A DNA stretch of 7,330 nucleotides from Clostridia bacterium (GCA_017959485.1 JAGDAM010000218.1:1-7330), one strand, 5' to 3'; counted from the first letter of the stretch, positions 1-5,669 are shown. Notes: generated from the letters alone by a model not told the origin. Numbers and translations: made by a program.

Positions 1-31
1 ACCCGTCGGGGTTCGGAAACAGACGGATCCG

Positions 32-553
32 TCAGAGTTTCTTTCTCCACCAGAGATTTCCGTCCTCGCGCAGGAAGGAAAAACCGCAACGTTTCAGGAC
101 CTTCTGCGATCTTTCGTTGTCTTTCAGAGTGTCCGCGAGTACGGCCGTGACGCCGCGGCTCTTCGCGAACGCGAGCATGGCCCCGAGCGCCTCGGTCATA
201 TACCCGTGCCCTTCGTGCGCCGGATTCAGTCCGTAACCGACCTCGGTCACGCCGTCGCGCGGCGGATATTTGAAATCGATCGAACCGACGACCCGCCCGT
301 CCTCCTTCAGAACGATCAGAAACTCGGTGAAGAAAAGATAGTTTTCCGGATCCGCCGCTATTTCTTCCTCAAGTTTCAGAAGAAACCCTCGGAGCAGATA
401 GTCGAGCTCCTCGCCCTGATACTTCACTCCGTATTTTTCCTCAAACGCCGGAAGGTCCCGGTTGAAGAGCGAAAGACTTTCCGCCGTGTAGGGCACAAGC
501 AGGAGCCGCCCGGTCTCGAGAGCGTCTTTGAACAGTTCCTTTTTTATCATCAT
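32..553 (-). CDS. GNAT family N-acetyltransferase, RimJ/RimL-like
   Basis: The 173-residue protein is a single GNAT domain, the length usual for RimJ/RimL-type acetyltransferases, which move an acetyl group from acetyl-CoA to an amine in the cytoplasm. Beta-strand 4 and the acetyl-CoA pyrophosphate loop lie at about residues 104-123 (GYGLNPAHEGHGYMTEAL). The loop reads E-G-H-G-Y-M, so the usual Q/R of the Q/R-x-x-G-x-G/A motif is Glu114. The C-terminal motif at 140-158 (NERSQKVLKRCGF) is typical of the family. It is the last gene of a minus-strand operon. Its ATG overlaps the TGA of the preceding acetyltransferase gene (ATGA, 4 bases), which implies translational coupling. A second ATG follows immediately and could equally be the start. 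I see no strong Shine-Dalgarno, which fits re-initiation. The substrate cannot be told from the sequence. Confidence 0.9.
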   Translation of the reverse strand: MMIKKELFKDALETGRLLLVPYTAESLSLFNRDLPAFEEKYGVKYQGEELDYLLRGFLLKLEEEIAADPENYLFFTEFLIVLKEDGRVVGSIDFKYPPRDGVTEVGYGLNPAHEGHGYMTEALGAMLAFAKSRGVTAVLADTLKDNERSQKVLKRCGFSFLREDGNLWWRKKL

Positions 554-1326
554 TTTGCTTTAACGTACACGCCCTGCGAGAACATCCGTCTGAATCCGAG
601 CGATTCGTAAAGATGATTCGATACCGGATTCTTCCGGTCGACGTTGAGCGTCGCGGCGAGACCCTGCGAGATTATCTCGTTTTTCGCGAAATTCACGACC
701 TTGCGGGCAAATCCCATTCCGCGGTATTCCGGCCGCGTGTAAACGTACGAAAGGCGGCGGGAGCGTTCCGTGTCGGGATTGATCATCGCTACGCTGACGA
801 TCTTTCCGCCGCGCCGCAGGCATCTGACGTCGTGAAGTCTTTTGCGTATCCTCTCCATCTCAGGTTTGTCGGGCAGACCGCAATCGGCGCAGAAATTCAC
901 AAAGCACTCATACAGCTCTTCGACGTCGCCCTCTCCCGGCGTTTCCACTTCCGAGCAGGACGGCTCGGTGATTTCGGTCGCCTCCATGAAATCCATGCCC
1001 ATCGAGAGCGTAAACCCGGACGGAAGGCGCTCGCCGAGCTCGAGCAAGCAGTTTATCCCTTCGTAATTGTATCCCTCCCGCGAAAGAAAGTCCAGCACTT
1101 CGGGTACGAGTCCCGGCTCTCCGTAAAGCAGCAGATTGAAAGGAGCAATCCTCATCGCGAGCAGCGCCTCGCCGTCCGATTCGGCCCGCAGGGCGTAATT
1201 GTTTTCCGACGGTTCCGAAAAAACTTTTGCGTCAATGAAGAAAAAAGCCGTCGCGTACGCGTTCTTTTCGAGCATCTCCGCGTTTTCGGCGAGAAAATCG
1301 TCGCCGTTTTTATAGATCCTGATCAT
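550..1326 (-). CDS. Two-domain GNAT family N-acetyltransferase
   Basis: The 258-residue protein has an N-terminal degenerate acetyltransferase-like half (about 1-120) and a C-terminal catalytic GNAT/FR47-like half (about 125-258). The acetyl-CoA loop is clear at 192-211 (LSYVYTRPEYRGMGFARKVV), with R202-x-x-G205-x-A207. The second hallmark, N-P-V-S-N-H-L-Y-E-S-L-G-F, runs to residue 245. Proteins of this layout are common in Clostridia; their substrates are mostly unknown. Its start overlaps the 3' end of the hydrolase gene by 17 bases and its stop overlaps the next acetyltransferase gene by 4. It is therefore the third gene of a coupled operon and probably depends on translation of the gene before it. 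The region just upstream of the ATG has only a weak purine-rich stretch (GGTTGAAAA). The family call is confident; the biological role is not known. Confidence 0.9.
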   Translation of the reverse strand: MIRIYKNGDDFLAENAEMLEKNAYATAFFFIDAKVFSEPSENNYALRAESDGEALLAMRIAPFNLLLYGEPGLVPEVLDFLSREGYNYEGINCLLELGERLPSGFTLSMGMDFMEATEITEPSCSEVETPGEGDVEELYECFVNFCADCGLPDKPEMERIRKRLHDVRCLRRGGKIVSVAMINPDTERSRRLSYVYTRPEYRGMGFARKVVNFAKNEIISQGLAATLNVDRKNPVSNHLYESLGFRRMFSQGVYVKAK

Positions 1327-1912
1327 TTTTCAACCATTCAAACAAATAATTCATCTGTTCGGGCGTGTGAAACCAGTGTTCTCCGCCCTCCATTACGGTC
1401 AGCTTTACCCGGTGCGACTCTGCAAAGGTTTCGACCGTCCGGCGCGACGTCAGCAGATCCTCCGAGCCGTAAAGGACGGCCGTCGGGACCTCCCATTTTA
1501 TCGGATGCTCGCGCACGAAGGTCAGATAGTCCCAGCGCAGCGGCGGCCCTCCGACGGTATCGATCCTCCCGCGGCGCCTGAGCTCCTCTTCGCTCACCCC
1601 GGCGTTTTCCATCATTCCGAGGATGAGTTTCTCCATGTCGACTACGGGCGAGATGAACCACGCGCGCGCGATTTCGACGTCCGCCAGCGAGATCATCGAA
1701 TAGTAAGCCCCGATACTGTTCGCGAGCACTCCGACCTGTCCGTACCGTTCCCTGTATTCCGCAAAAGCCGCGCGAAACTCAGGGACGCATTCCATAGGCG
1801 TTTCGGCAAGGTAATCGAAGCCGACGACCTCCCGACCCGGGAAACAGTCCCTGAAAAGCTCCGCTTCGTCCGCGCTCCCGCCCATTCCGTGGACGTAGAT
1901 TATCGTGTTCAT
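1310..1912 (-). CDS. Small alpha/beta-hydrolase (serine esterase-like)
   Basis: This 200-residue alpha/beta-hydrolase is compact, with no large lid domain. The oxyanion-hole segment HGMGG is at residues 8-12. The nucleophile elbow ANSIGAY places the catalytic Ser at 66. The acid is probably Asp152 (YGSEDLL), and the His is His179 in GGEHWFH (His182 is a less likely alternative). All members of a Ser-Asp-His triad are present, so the enzyme should be active on an ester, thioester or amide; the substrate is unknown. The N-terminus starts directly at the first beta-strand with no signal peptide, so it is cytoplasmic. The chosen ATG overlaps the upstream nucleoside phosphorylase stop (GGATGA) and has a good Shine-Dalgarno, GGAG, 8 bases away inside the upstream gene (1921-1924). 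It is the second gene of the minus-strand operon. Confidence 0.88.
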   Translation of the reverse strand: MNTIIYVHGMGGSADEAELFRDCFPGREVVGFDYLAETPMECVPEFRAAFAEYRERYGQVGVLANSIGAYYSMISLADVEIARAWFISPVVDMEKLILGMMENAGVSEEELRRRGRIDTVGGPPLRWDYLTFVREHPIKWEVPTAVLYGSEDLLTSRRTVETFAESHRVKLTVMEGGEHWFHTPEQMNYLFEWLKNDQDL

Positions 1913-2664
1913 CCCGCGTACTCCGCCAGCGCGAGCGCGATCTCGACGTGAGAGACGTCGTGTTGCCCGCCGGTCTTTTCAAACCTGCTACGGTCGAGCC
2001 ACTCGGGGGCGTCGAGCAGGTCTCCGCTCGTAAAGAAAGCGAACAGCTCGTACCCGCGGAAATCGCACATCGCCTGGACGCCCGCGCTTTCCATTTCGAC
2101 AGAGATACAGCCGTCCGCCTTCCGCTTCTCGAAATTGTTGAACGTCTCGCGGTACATCGCGTCGGTCGTCCAGGTCCTACCCGCGACGTACGGGATCTTT
2201 TTCTCCTTCATAAAGCGGACGACGGTCTCACAGTTCTTCATCGAAACGTAGTCTGCCGCCGGAGCGTAGTGATACGACGTCCCCTCGTCGCGGTACGCGG
2301 CGGTCGGTACCATCACCTTCCCGTGCGCGATCTCCCGGTCGAGGCACCCGGCTCCGCCGAAAAGAACGAACTTTTTGCAGTTCAGAAGCGCGGCGGCGTC
2401 CTCCATCAGCCCGACGGTGATCGGCGCTCCGACGTAGGTCTTGTAAAAGGCGATCCTCTTCCCGCCTCTTTCGATCAGCCGGACGGGAGTTTTCCCGGTC
2501 CCGCAGACAAGCTCGGCGATCTGCCGCGGCGCGTATCGCTCTACGACGTACTCTTCGATCTTGTACGAAAAAGTGACGACGCAGATATCGACATCGGGCG
2601 GGTTTATGCCCCTTTCCGGCCCGATCTTAGCAGGAGACAAGTTGTCAAAAGTATCGGTTATCAT
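1909..2664 (-). CDS. Nucleoside phosphorylase (PNP/UDP phosphorylase family)
   Basis: The 251-residue protein has the length and motif order of the PNP_UDP_1 family, whose members cleave the N-glycosidic bond of purine nucleosides or uridine with phosphate in cytoplasmic salvage. The phosphate-binding glycine loop is at 103-107 (GGAGC). A substrate-loop segment, RDEGTSYHY, is at 125-133 and WTTDAMYRET at 165-174. The ribose-binding signature VEMES is at 189-193, with Glu192 the usual ribose 2'-hydroxyl ligand. The family's SD/SGD acid is Asp215, which suggests purine rather than uridine preference, though this is not certain. It is the first gene of a four-gene overlapping operon. Shine-Dalgarno AAGGA lies 10 bases upstream of the ATG. 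Only 55 bases separate it from the fic gene, with no terminator-like hairpin between them, so readthrough from the fic promoter is plausible. I found only a weak promoter candidate of its own. Confidence 0.9.
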   Translation of the reverse strand: MITDTFDNLSPAKIGPERGINPPDVDICVVTFSYKIEEYVVERYAPRQIAELVCGTGKTPVRLIERGGKRIAFYKTYVGAPITVGLMEDAAALLNCKKFVLFGGAGCLDREIAHGKVMVPTAAYRDEGTSYHYAPAADYVSMKNCETVVRFMKEKKIPYVAGRTWTTDAMYRETFNNFEKRKADGCISVEMESAGVQAMCDFRGYELFAFFTSGDLLDAPEWLDRSRFEKTGGQHDVSHVEIALALAEYAG

Positions 2665-2674
2665 AATTCAGGTG

Positions 2675-2679
2675 TCCTT
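2675..2679 (-). promoter_or_regulatory. Ribosome binding site of nucleoside phosphorylase gene
   Basis: AAGGA on the minus strand, 10 bases before the ATG at 2664. It fixes that ATG as the start and gives the operon an initiation site of its own, so it need not be coupled to fic translation. Confidence 0.6.
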
Positions 2680-2719
2680 GATCTTGTATTATGTCGGTTA
2701 AAGACTGATGGTATCATTA

Positions 2720-3670
2720 TCAAATATGACTTCTGATTTTTCTCCAACATTTGGTCTTCAAAAACTCGCGGATCTCGCCCTTATCTTTGTCTTCGTAATA
2801 GCTGACGAGCAGTTTTTTGAACTCCGGTACCTCTATTTCGGGTATTACCAGGAGTCCGGCCGCCTGACCGATCAGGAAGTGGTTTGCGAAGATCACCGCC
2901 GCGCGTTTGTTGCCGTCGTTGAAGATCTGCGTCTTCATACAGTAAAGGCAGAGCCGGATCGCTTTTTCTATCGGCTCGGTATCTTCCGCCACGATGCCCG
3001 CGATGGCTTCCCTGACGTCGAGTTCGATCGGCATGGGCGGAACGTATGACGTGCCGCCGATTGTGACCGGTACGCCGCGGATCCTGCCCCCTTCCTCGTA
3101 GAAGCCCTCGTTGACGAGTTTTGCGATATGGCAGAGGATATAGTAATCAGTCTTTGTGGCGATCACATCCCGGTCTGTCACAAACTCCCAAGCGTGTTTC
3201 AGGTTGAGTATCTTTTGCACGTCGTTTGCAGACACGCCGTTGACTCTGCCGTTTTCGATAATATCCTCGGTCTGCGGGAATGACGTCGCCACGCCTTCGA
3301 GCACCGCCTGATCGTAGATATTGGCTTTCATATTGGCGCGGGCAAAATCAATATTCAGGATCACTTTCTCGGAAAGCATCCCGGTCGCGTATCCGAGCTC
3401 CGCCAGCCGTTTATCAATATGCCGGATACCTTTTCTCAGTTCCCGGGCGTCTTTGGAGTAGCGCAGGAGCGCGGCGTACAGTTCTTCCGAATACTTGTCA
3501 ACGTAAGTGCTGGTCAGCTTCCCGGCAACGCGCTTGCGTACGTACAGATACCTTATGCCGCCGCGCTCCTTGATCTCCGGCGAGCCCTCGTAGGGCAGCA
3601 GTTTCAGGCGCGCCTGCAGATCCGCGCGCTGCCGCAGTAGCTCCTGAATTACCATATATTCATAATTCAT
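2720..3670 (-). CDS. Fic domain protein with Gln in place of catalytic His
   Basis: The 316-residue protein has an N-terminal charged helical region (about 1-95, with a Y-L-Y-V-R-K-R beta segment near 41-47) and a C-terminal Fic domain (about 110-300). Fic enzymes usually transfer AMP or another phospho-group from a nucleotide to a protein hydroxyl. The target-docking flap is at 197-212 (RIRGVPVTIGGTSYVPP). The core motif at 248-256 is QIFNDGNKR against the canonical HPFx(D/E)GN(G/K)R. The catalytic His is thus Gln248, while the Asp252-Gly-Asn-Lys-Arg anion-binding part is kept. The second Arg of the HxFx(D/E)GNGRxxR form is absent (AAV follows). An LEG at 124-126 matches the position of the inhibitory-helix Glu, but the usual S/T four residues before it is Gln121. 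Activity may be altered or lost. The gene stands alone without a visible Phd-type antitoxin. Its start is supported by an AGAGGAA site and a strong promoter. Confidence 0.9.
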   Translation of the reverse strand: MNYEYMVIQELLRQRADLQARLKLLPYEGSPEIKERGGIRYLYVRKRVAGKLTSTYVDKYSEELYAALLRYSKDARELRKGIRHIDKRLAELGYATGMLSEKVILNIDFARANMKANIYDQAVLEGVATSFPQTEDIIENGRVNGVSANDVQKILNLKHAWEFVTDRDVIATKTDYYILCHIAKLVNEGFYEEGGRIRGVPVTIGGTSYVPPMPIELDVREAIAGIVAEDTEPIEKAIRLCLYCMKTQIFNDGNKRAAVIFANHFLIGQAAGLLVIPEIEVPEFKKLLVSYYEDKDKGEIREFLKTKCWRKIRSHI

Positions 3671-3676
3671 AACCGT

Positions 3677-3683
3677 TTCCTCT
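3677..3683 (-). promoter_or_regulatory. Ribosome binding site of fic gene
   Basis: AGAGGAA on the minus strand, with about 6-7 bases between it and the ATG at 3670. Together with the promoter just upstream it leaves no room for an earlier start. Confidence 0.75.
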
Positions 3684-3689
3684 TTTGTA

Positions 3690-3755
3690 GGGAACTTTTT
3701 TCAATCATATTATATCATAAAGTTCCCCAAACATCAAGCGGTTCGGGGAACTTTT
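3690..3755. promoter_or_regulatory. Triple operator-like repeat GGGAACTTT across the fic promoter
   Basis: Three copies alternate in orientation. GGGAACTTTT is at 3690-3699 (plus), AAAGTTCCCC at 3719-3728 (the inverse), and GGGGAACTTTT at 3745-3755 (plus). The middle and right copies form a perfect 10-base inverted repeat; the left and middle copies form a perfect 9-base one. Relative to the fic promoter, one copy is upstream of the -35 box, one is inside the -35/-10 spacer, and one covers the start of transcription. This is the layout expected of a repressor operator array. The protein that binds it is not identifiable here. Confidence 0.7.
3709..3737 (-). promoter_or_regulatory. SigA-type promoter of fic
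   Basis: On the minus strand the -35 box is TTGATG (3732-3737), the spacer is exactly 17 bases, and the -10 box is a perfect TATAAT (3709-3714). Transcription should start near 3701-3703, giving a leader of about 32 bases. It may also serve the downstream four-gene operon, since no terminator is seen between fic and that operon. Confidence 0.85.
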
Positions 3756-3793
3756 CTGTATTTCTGCACTGTTTGCCACACGTTCGTTTCTGT

Positions 3794-3828
3794 CCGGCAA
3801 ATTTAGAATTGAATTCTAAATTTGCCGG
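3794..3828. repeat. Perfect 35-base palindrome
   Basis: Two 17-base arms (CCGGCAAATTTAGAATT and its exact reverse complement) surround a single central G at 3811. No mismatch is present. It sits 20 bases after the stop of the broken kinase gene and about 38 bases upstream of the outermost fic operator copy. Neither strand has a T-run after the stem, so it is not a standard intrinsic terminator. It could be a dispersed palindromic element, a protein-binding site, or an RNA-processing or 3'-end-stabilising hairpin. Confidence 0.85.
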
Positions 3829-3848
3829 GGAAGCCGACTCTCTGCGCC

Positions 3849-4259
3849 TCACGTCAACCCGTATTCTCTCTCAAAACGGTCGACCGCGCGCCGGGTTTTG
3901 AGTATTACCGTCTTTTCGGGATAGTCTTCGCGGAGTTTTTTGTACCTCTCGCGGGCCCGTTTGCTTCTTCCCTTGTAAAGGAACCACTTCGCGAATTCGC
4001 GGTCGAACTTTTCGCCGCAGCCCTCGGCCATGTCGGGACGCGTCCGGCCTTTGTATTTCAGATATCTGCCGTATGCCCTGAAAAAGCAGGGTACGCGGCC
4101 TAAAAGAAGCATGACGATAAGGTCCGCCTCGTCGAACCGCCCGGGAAAAACCTTCGCCCCGCTCTGCGGGGAGAAGGTCCCCGAGGCGAGGATGAATAAA
4201 CGGCGGCCCGAGGTCTTAGCGCCGAGGGGGAATGAGGGGCAGATGAACCGATACCCCAT
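3849..4259 (-). pseudogene. Truncated FlaR-like P-loop nucleotide kinase (C-terminal half)
   Basis: The open frame has 136 codons, but only residues from about 42 to the end look like natural protein. EADLIVMLLLGRVPCFFRAY, RTRPDMAEGCGEKFDREFAK and PEKTVILKTRRAVDRFEREY follow, in order, the C-terminal half of the 'DNA topology modulation protein FlaR'/adenylate-kinase-like P-loop family, whose members are usually about 170-180 residues and phosphorylate a nucleotide-type substrate. The N-terminal half, with the Walker A GxxGSGKS loop and the first strands, is missing. Residues 1-41 are translated from a repeat element (4133-4239) and its flank, so the ATG at 4259 is probably fortuitous. No Walker A sequence is found upstream before the methyltransferase gene. 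The likely state is an inactive remnant. The family assignment is from motif memory; an alternative is a divergent intact small protein, which I think less likely. Confidence 0.68.
4133..4239 (-). repeat. Hairpin-rich dispersed repeat, copy A
   Basis: Read on the minus strand it begins CCCCTCATTC, contains ACCTTCTCCCC, and ends GAAGGTTTTTCCCGGGCGGTTCG (up to 4133). A strong stem CCTTC-CCCCGC / GCGGGG-GAAGG lies at 4151-4177 around a TCT loop. It shares its beginning, middle and end blocks with copy B but lies in the opposite orientation. Its outer edge coincides with the point where kinase homology begins in the neighbouring broken gene. Confidence 0.75.
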
Positions 4260-4284
4260 AATAACCGGATGATTGTGTACTTAC

Positions 4285-4400
4285 CCCCTCATCCGTCTCC
4301 GGCTCGATTGCTTCTCAATCGCCGCTAGCAATTGAACGCCGGAGCAACCTTCTCCCCGGACGAACGCATCGGGGGGGAAGGTTTTCCACCGGGCGGTTCG
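4285..4400 (+). repeat. Hairpin-rich dispersed repeat, copy B
   Basis: It begins CCCCTCATCC, then has a 7-base stem CTCCGGC (4297-4303) / GCCGGAG (4338-4344) enclosing a second stem CGATTG/CAATCG (4305-4321). ACCTTCTCCCC follows, then a stem CCTTC..CCCC / GGGG..GAAGG (4348-4381), and it ends CCGGGCGGTTCG, identical over 12 bases to the end of copy A. It stops 5 bases before the methyltransferase stop codon. Its structure suggests a non-autonomous mobile or REP-like element; no transposase is visible in the window. Confidence 0.75.
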
Positions 4401-4405
4401 CCCCT

Positions 4406-5167
4406 TCATCTCTCCGGTTTCCTGCAAAGATACAAAACGTATGTATCGTTGAACACGACCCGGTTGCCCGATTCGGCAACCGTTTTTCTCAGCGCTTCGA
4501 AGAACGCGGTCCGGCCGGGTTCGGGGATGGAAAGATGATCGCAGTGAGTCCCGCAATATGCGACGTATCCGTCGGCGTCCATTTCGCGCCGTCCGTAAAA
4601 CTCGCGCCGCTCGAAATCGGCGTAGCCGTATTCCGGCGCGGCGGTATAGCGGAAGCCGCCGTGCGAATATGGTATCTCGGGCTTGAAATACTCCGAGTAA
4701 ACTTTCTGGATCTTCAGATAAAGCTCCTCGTTCGGAGTCCGGTAATCCCCCTTCGTCAGCATCATCGCGAGCGTTCCGCCCGGCTTCAGAAGCCCGAAGG
4801 TCTTCCCGAAAGCGATCTGCTCGGGGATCCATTGAATGGTTGCCGCCGAATAAATCAGATCGAAACGCCGCTCGCCGAAATCAAAATCGATAAAATCGCC
4901 TCTATCAATATGAAAATTGCCGTATCCGCCGTATTTTTCGAGCATCTTCTCATATAGATGCTCGCCGAGCTCTATCGCGTGATAATCGCATCCGGTCGTG
5001 AGCACCGGATCTGTCGCTTGTCCGGTGCCGGGACCCAGCTCGAGGACCGACTTCCCGGGACCGAGCTTTGCGTATTCAACAAGGGCGTCGAAAAGCTCGG
5101 GGCTGTATCTCGGCCGGTATCTGTCAAACTGCTCGGGAATGGTGTCGAAAATCAGACGCAAATCCAT
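4406..5167 (-). CDS. Class I SAM-dependent methyltransferase
   Basis: The 253-residue protein has the Rossmann-like methyltransferase fold. Motif I, VLELGPGTGQAT, is at 41-52 and binds SAM. The acidic residue at the end of strand 2 is Glu66 (AIEL), GDF at 90-92 is the adenine-side loop, FDLIYSAATIQWI at 102-114 is motif IV, and LLKPGGTLAM at 126-135 is the post-motif strand. The C-terminal 110 residues are family-specific and rich in aromatic residues. The sequence resembles trans-aconitate or small-molecule methyltransferases of the Methyltransf_11/25 type; the acceptor is unknown. The ATG is supported by AAAGGA 8 bases upstream. It is transcribed alone from a strong promoter with a leader of about 155 bases. 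Its 3' end lies 5 bases from the end of repeat copy B, so the stop region may have been touched by that insertion. Confidence 0.9.
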   Translation of the reverse strand: MDLRLIFDTIPEQFDRYRPRYSPELFDALVEYAKLGPGKSVLELGPGTGQATDPVLTTGCDYHAIELGEHLYEKMLEKYGGYGNFHIDRGDFIDFDFGERRFDLIYSAATIQWIPEQIAFGKTFGLLKPGGTLAMMLTKGDYRTPNEELYLKIQKVYSEYFKPEIPYSHGGFRYTAAPEYGYADFERREFYGRREMDADGYVAYCGTHCDHLSIPEPGRTAFFEALRKTVAESGNRVVFNDTYVLYLCRKPER

Positions 5168-5322
5168 ATCGTGTGTCCTTTCGCGGGAAAATTCAAATCA
5201 GGACGTCTTCTTGCGGCGCCGCGGCAGTCCAATCAAAACCGTACCTGTAATCCCGGCCGTTCGGCCGACGCGCAACAGGGCGCCGCTCCGCTTACTTGCT
5301 GCAAAGATTATTATTCCGTTGC
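5168..5322 (-). other. Structured GC-rich leader of methyltransferase mRNA
   Basis: About 155 bases separate the expected transcription start from the ATG. The leader contains a tight stem CGGCC-GAAC-GGCCG (about 5254-5268 region) and two GGCGCCGC segments (5215-5222 and 5279-5286) that can pair with each other, since the core is self-complementary. I recognise no SAM-I, SAM-II or other known riboswitch core in it. It may be a regulatory leader, an old repeat, or simply untranslated spacer. Confidence 0.4.
5176..5181 (-). promoter_or_regulatory. Ribosome binding site of methyltransferase gene
   Basis: AAAGGA on the minus strand, separated from the ATG at 5167 by 8 bases, the ideal spacing. 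It decides the start. Confidence 0.75.
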
Positions 5323-5328
5323 GTGGGT

Positions 5329-5357
5329 ATTATAGCACGACATTTCGTACTTTTCAA
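5329..5357 (-). promoter_or_regulatory. SigA-type promoter of methyltransferase gene
   Basis: On the minus strand: -35 TTGAAA (5352-5357), spacer of 17 bases, -10 TATAAT (5329-5334), with TGC directly before the -10 box as in extended -10 promoters. Transcription should begin near 5322. Confidence 0.85.
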
Positions 5358-5426
5358 TAGTCCGGATGAACTATTTCTCGCTCAGGCAGTCGGTTGCGGG
5401 CATTTATCGAGAAGTAAAATATTAAA

Positions 5427-5519
5427 CTGCCGTTTTCCGTGGTCTCTACGAAACACGATACTTTTTTTCGAGTCACTCGACAAAAACGCATAATAATCTC
5501 TCTTTTGAGCAAACGGCAG
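5427..5519. repeat. Nested inverted repeat in the divergent intergenic region
   Basis: CTGCCGTTT at 5427-5435 and AAACGGCAG at 5511-5519 are perfect 9-base inverted arms. A second inverted repeat is centred on the same point: TCGAG (5468-5472), TCA loop, CTCGA (5476-5480), extended by T-run and A-run flanks. T before and A after the stem is the reverse of a terminator on both strands. The rest of the AT-rich stretch 5358-5592 shows no convincing gene; its open frames lack good starts and ribosome sites. Confidence 0.45.
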
Positions 5520-5592
5520 AATGTATTCGGTCGAAAAGTCGGCAAATATCTTGAATTTTTGTTTCAGGTTGCATTTTTCTCAGATAAATATG

Positions 5593-5621
5593 TTGACAAA
5601 TGTGATTATATGTGCTATTAT
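5593..5621 (+). promoter_or_regulatory. SigA-type promoter of AAA_14/DUF4143 ATPase gene
   Basis: A perfect -35 TTGACA (5593-5598), a 17-base spacer, and -10 TATTAT (5616-5621) preceded by TGC (extended -10). The start of transcription should be near 5628, giving a leader of about 42 bases. Its position shows that the long upstream extension of this open frame is not translated. Confidence 0.88.
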
Positions 5622-5659
5622 ATGCTTGAAATCAAATTCGAGTTGCAGTTTTCCCGAAT

Positions 5660-5664
5660 AGGAG
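5660..5664 (+). promoter_or_regulatory. Ribosome binding site of ATPase gene
   Basis: AGGAG, 5 bases before the ATG at 5670. It decides the start against the in-frame ATG at 5439, which lies upstream of the promoter. Confidence 0.8.
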
Positions 5665-5669
5665 CTTAT

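Noticed and set aside
22..33. GACGGATCCGTC palindrome at the end of the first acetyltransferase gene as an operon terminator
   Set aside because: Only a 4-base stem could form with a loop and no T-run follows; the real terminator probably lies outside the window.
613..1581. Long plus-strand open frame of 322 codons
   Set aside because: It is antisense to the GNAT and hydrolase genes; its composition is Arg/Val/Ser-rich and typical of a GC-rich shadow frame.
2665..2719. Own promoter for the nucleoside phosphorylase operon
   Set aside because: A CATAAT -10-like box is present but no acceptable -35 box lies 16-18 bases upstream.
3794..3828. Palindrome as a rho-independent terminator of the broken kinase
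   Set aside because: No T-run follows the stem on the minus strand (ACAGAAACG follows).
4133..4400. CRISPR array or tandem direct repeats
   Set aside because: Only two copies exist, in opposite orientation, about 110 bases long and with internal divergence.
5168..5322. SAM riboswitch in the methyltransferase leader
   Set aside because: No conserved SAM riboswitch core could be recognised.
5354..5545. Small minus-strand frame of 63 codons
   Set aside because: It starts with TTG without a Shine-Dalgarno, has no recognisable features and its end overlaps the methyltransferase -35 box.
5439..5669. 77-codon N-terminal extension of the ATPase frame
   Set aside because: It spans the TTGACA-17-TATTAT promoter and has no ribosome site; the ATG at 5670 has AGGAG and begins directly before the conserved MEIKRDFYLNQL start.
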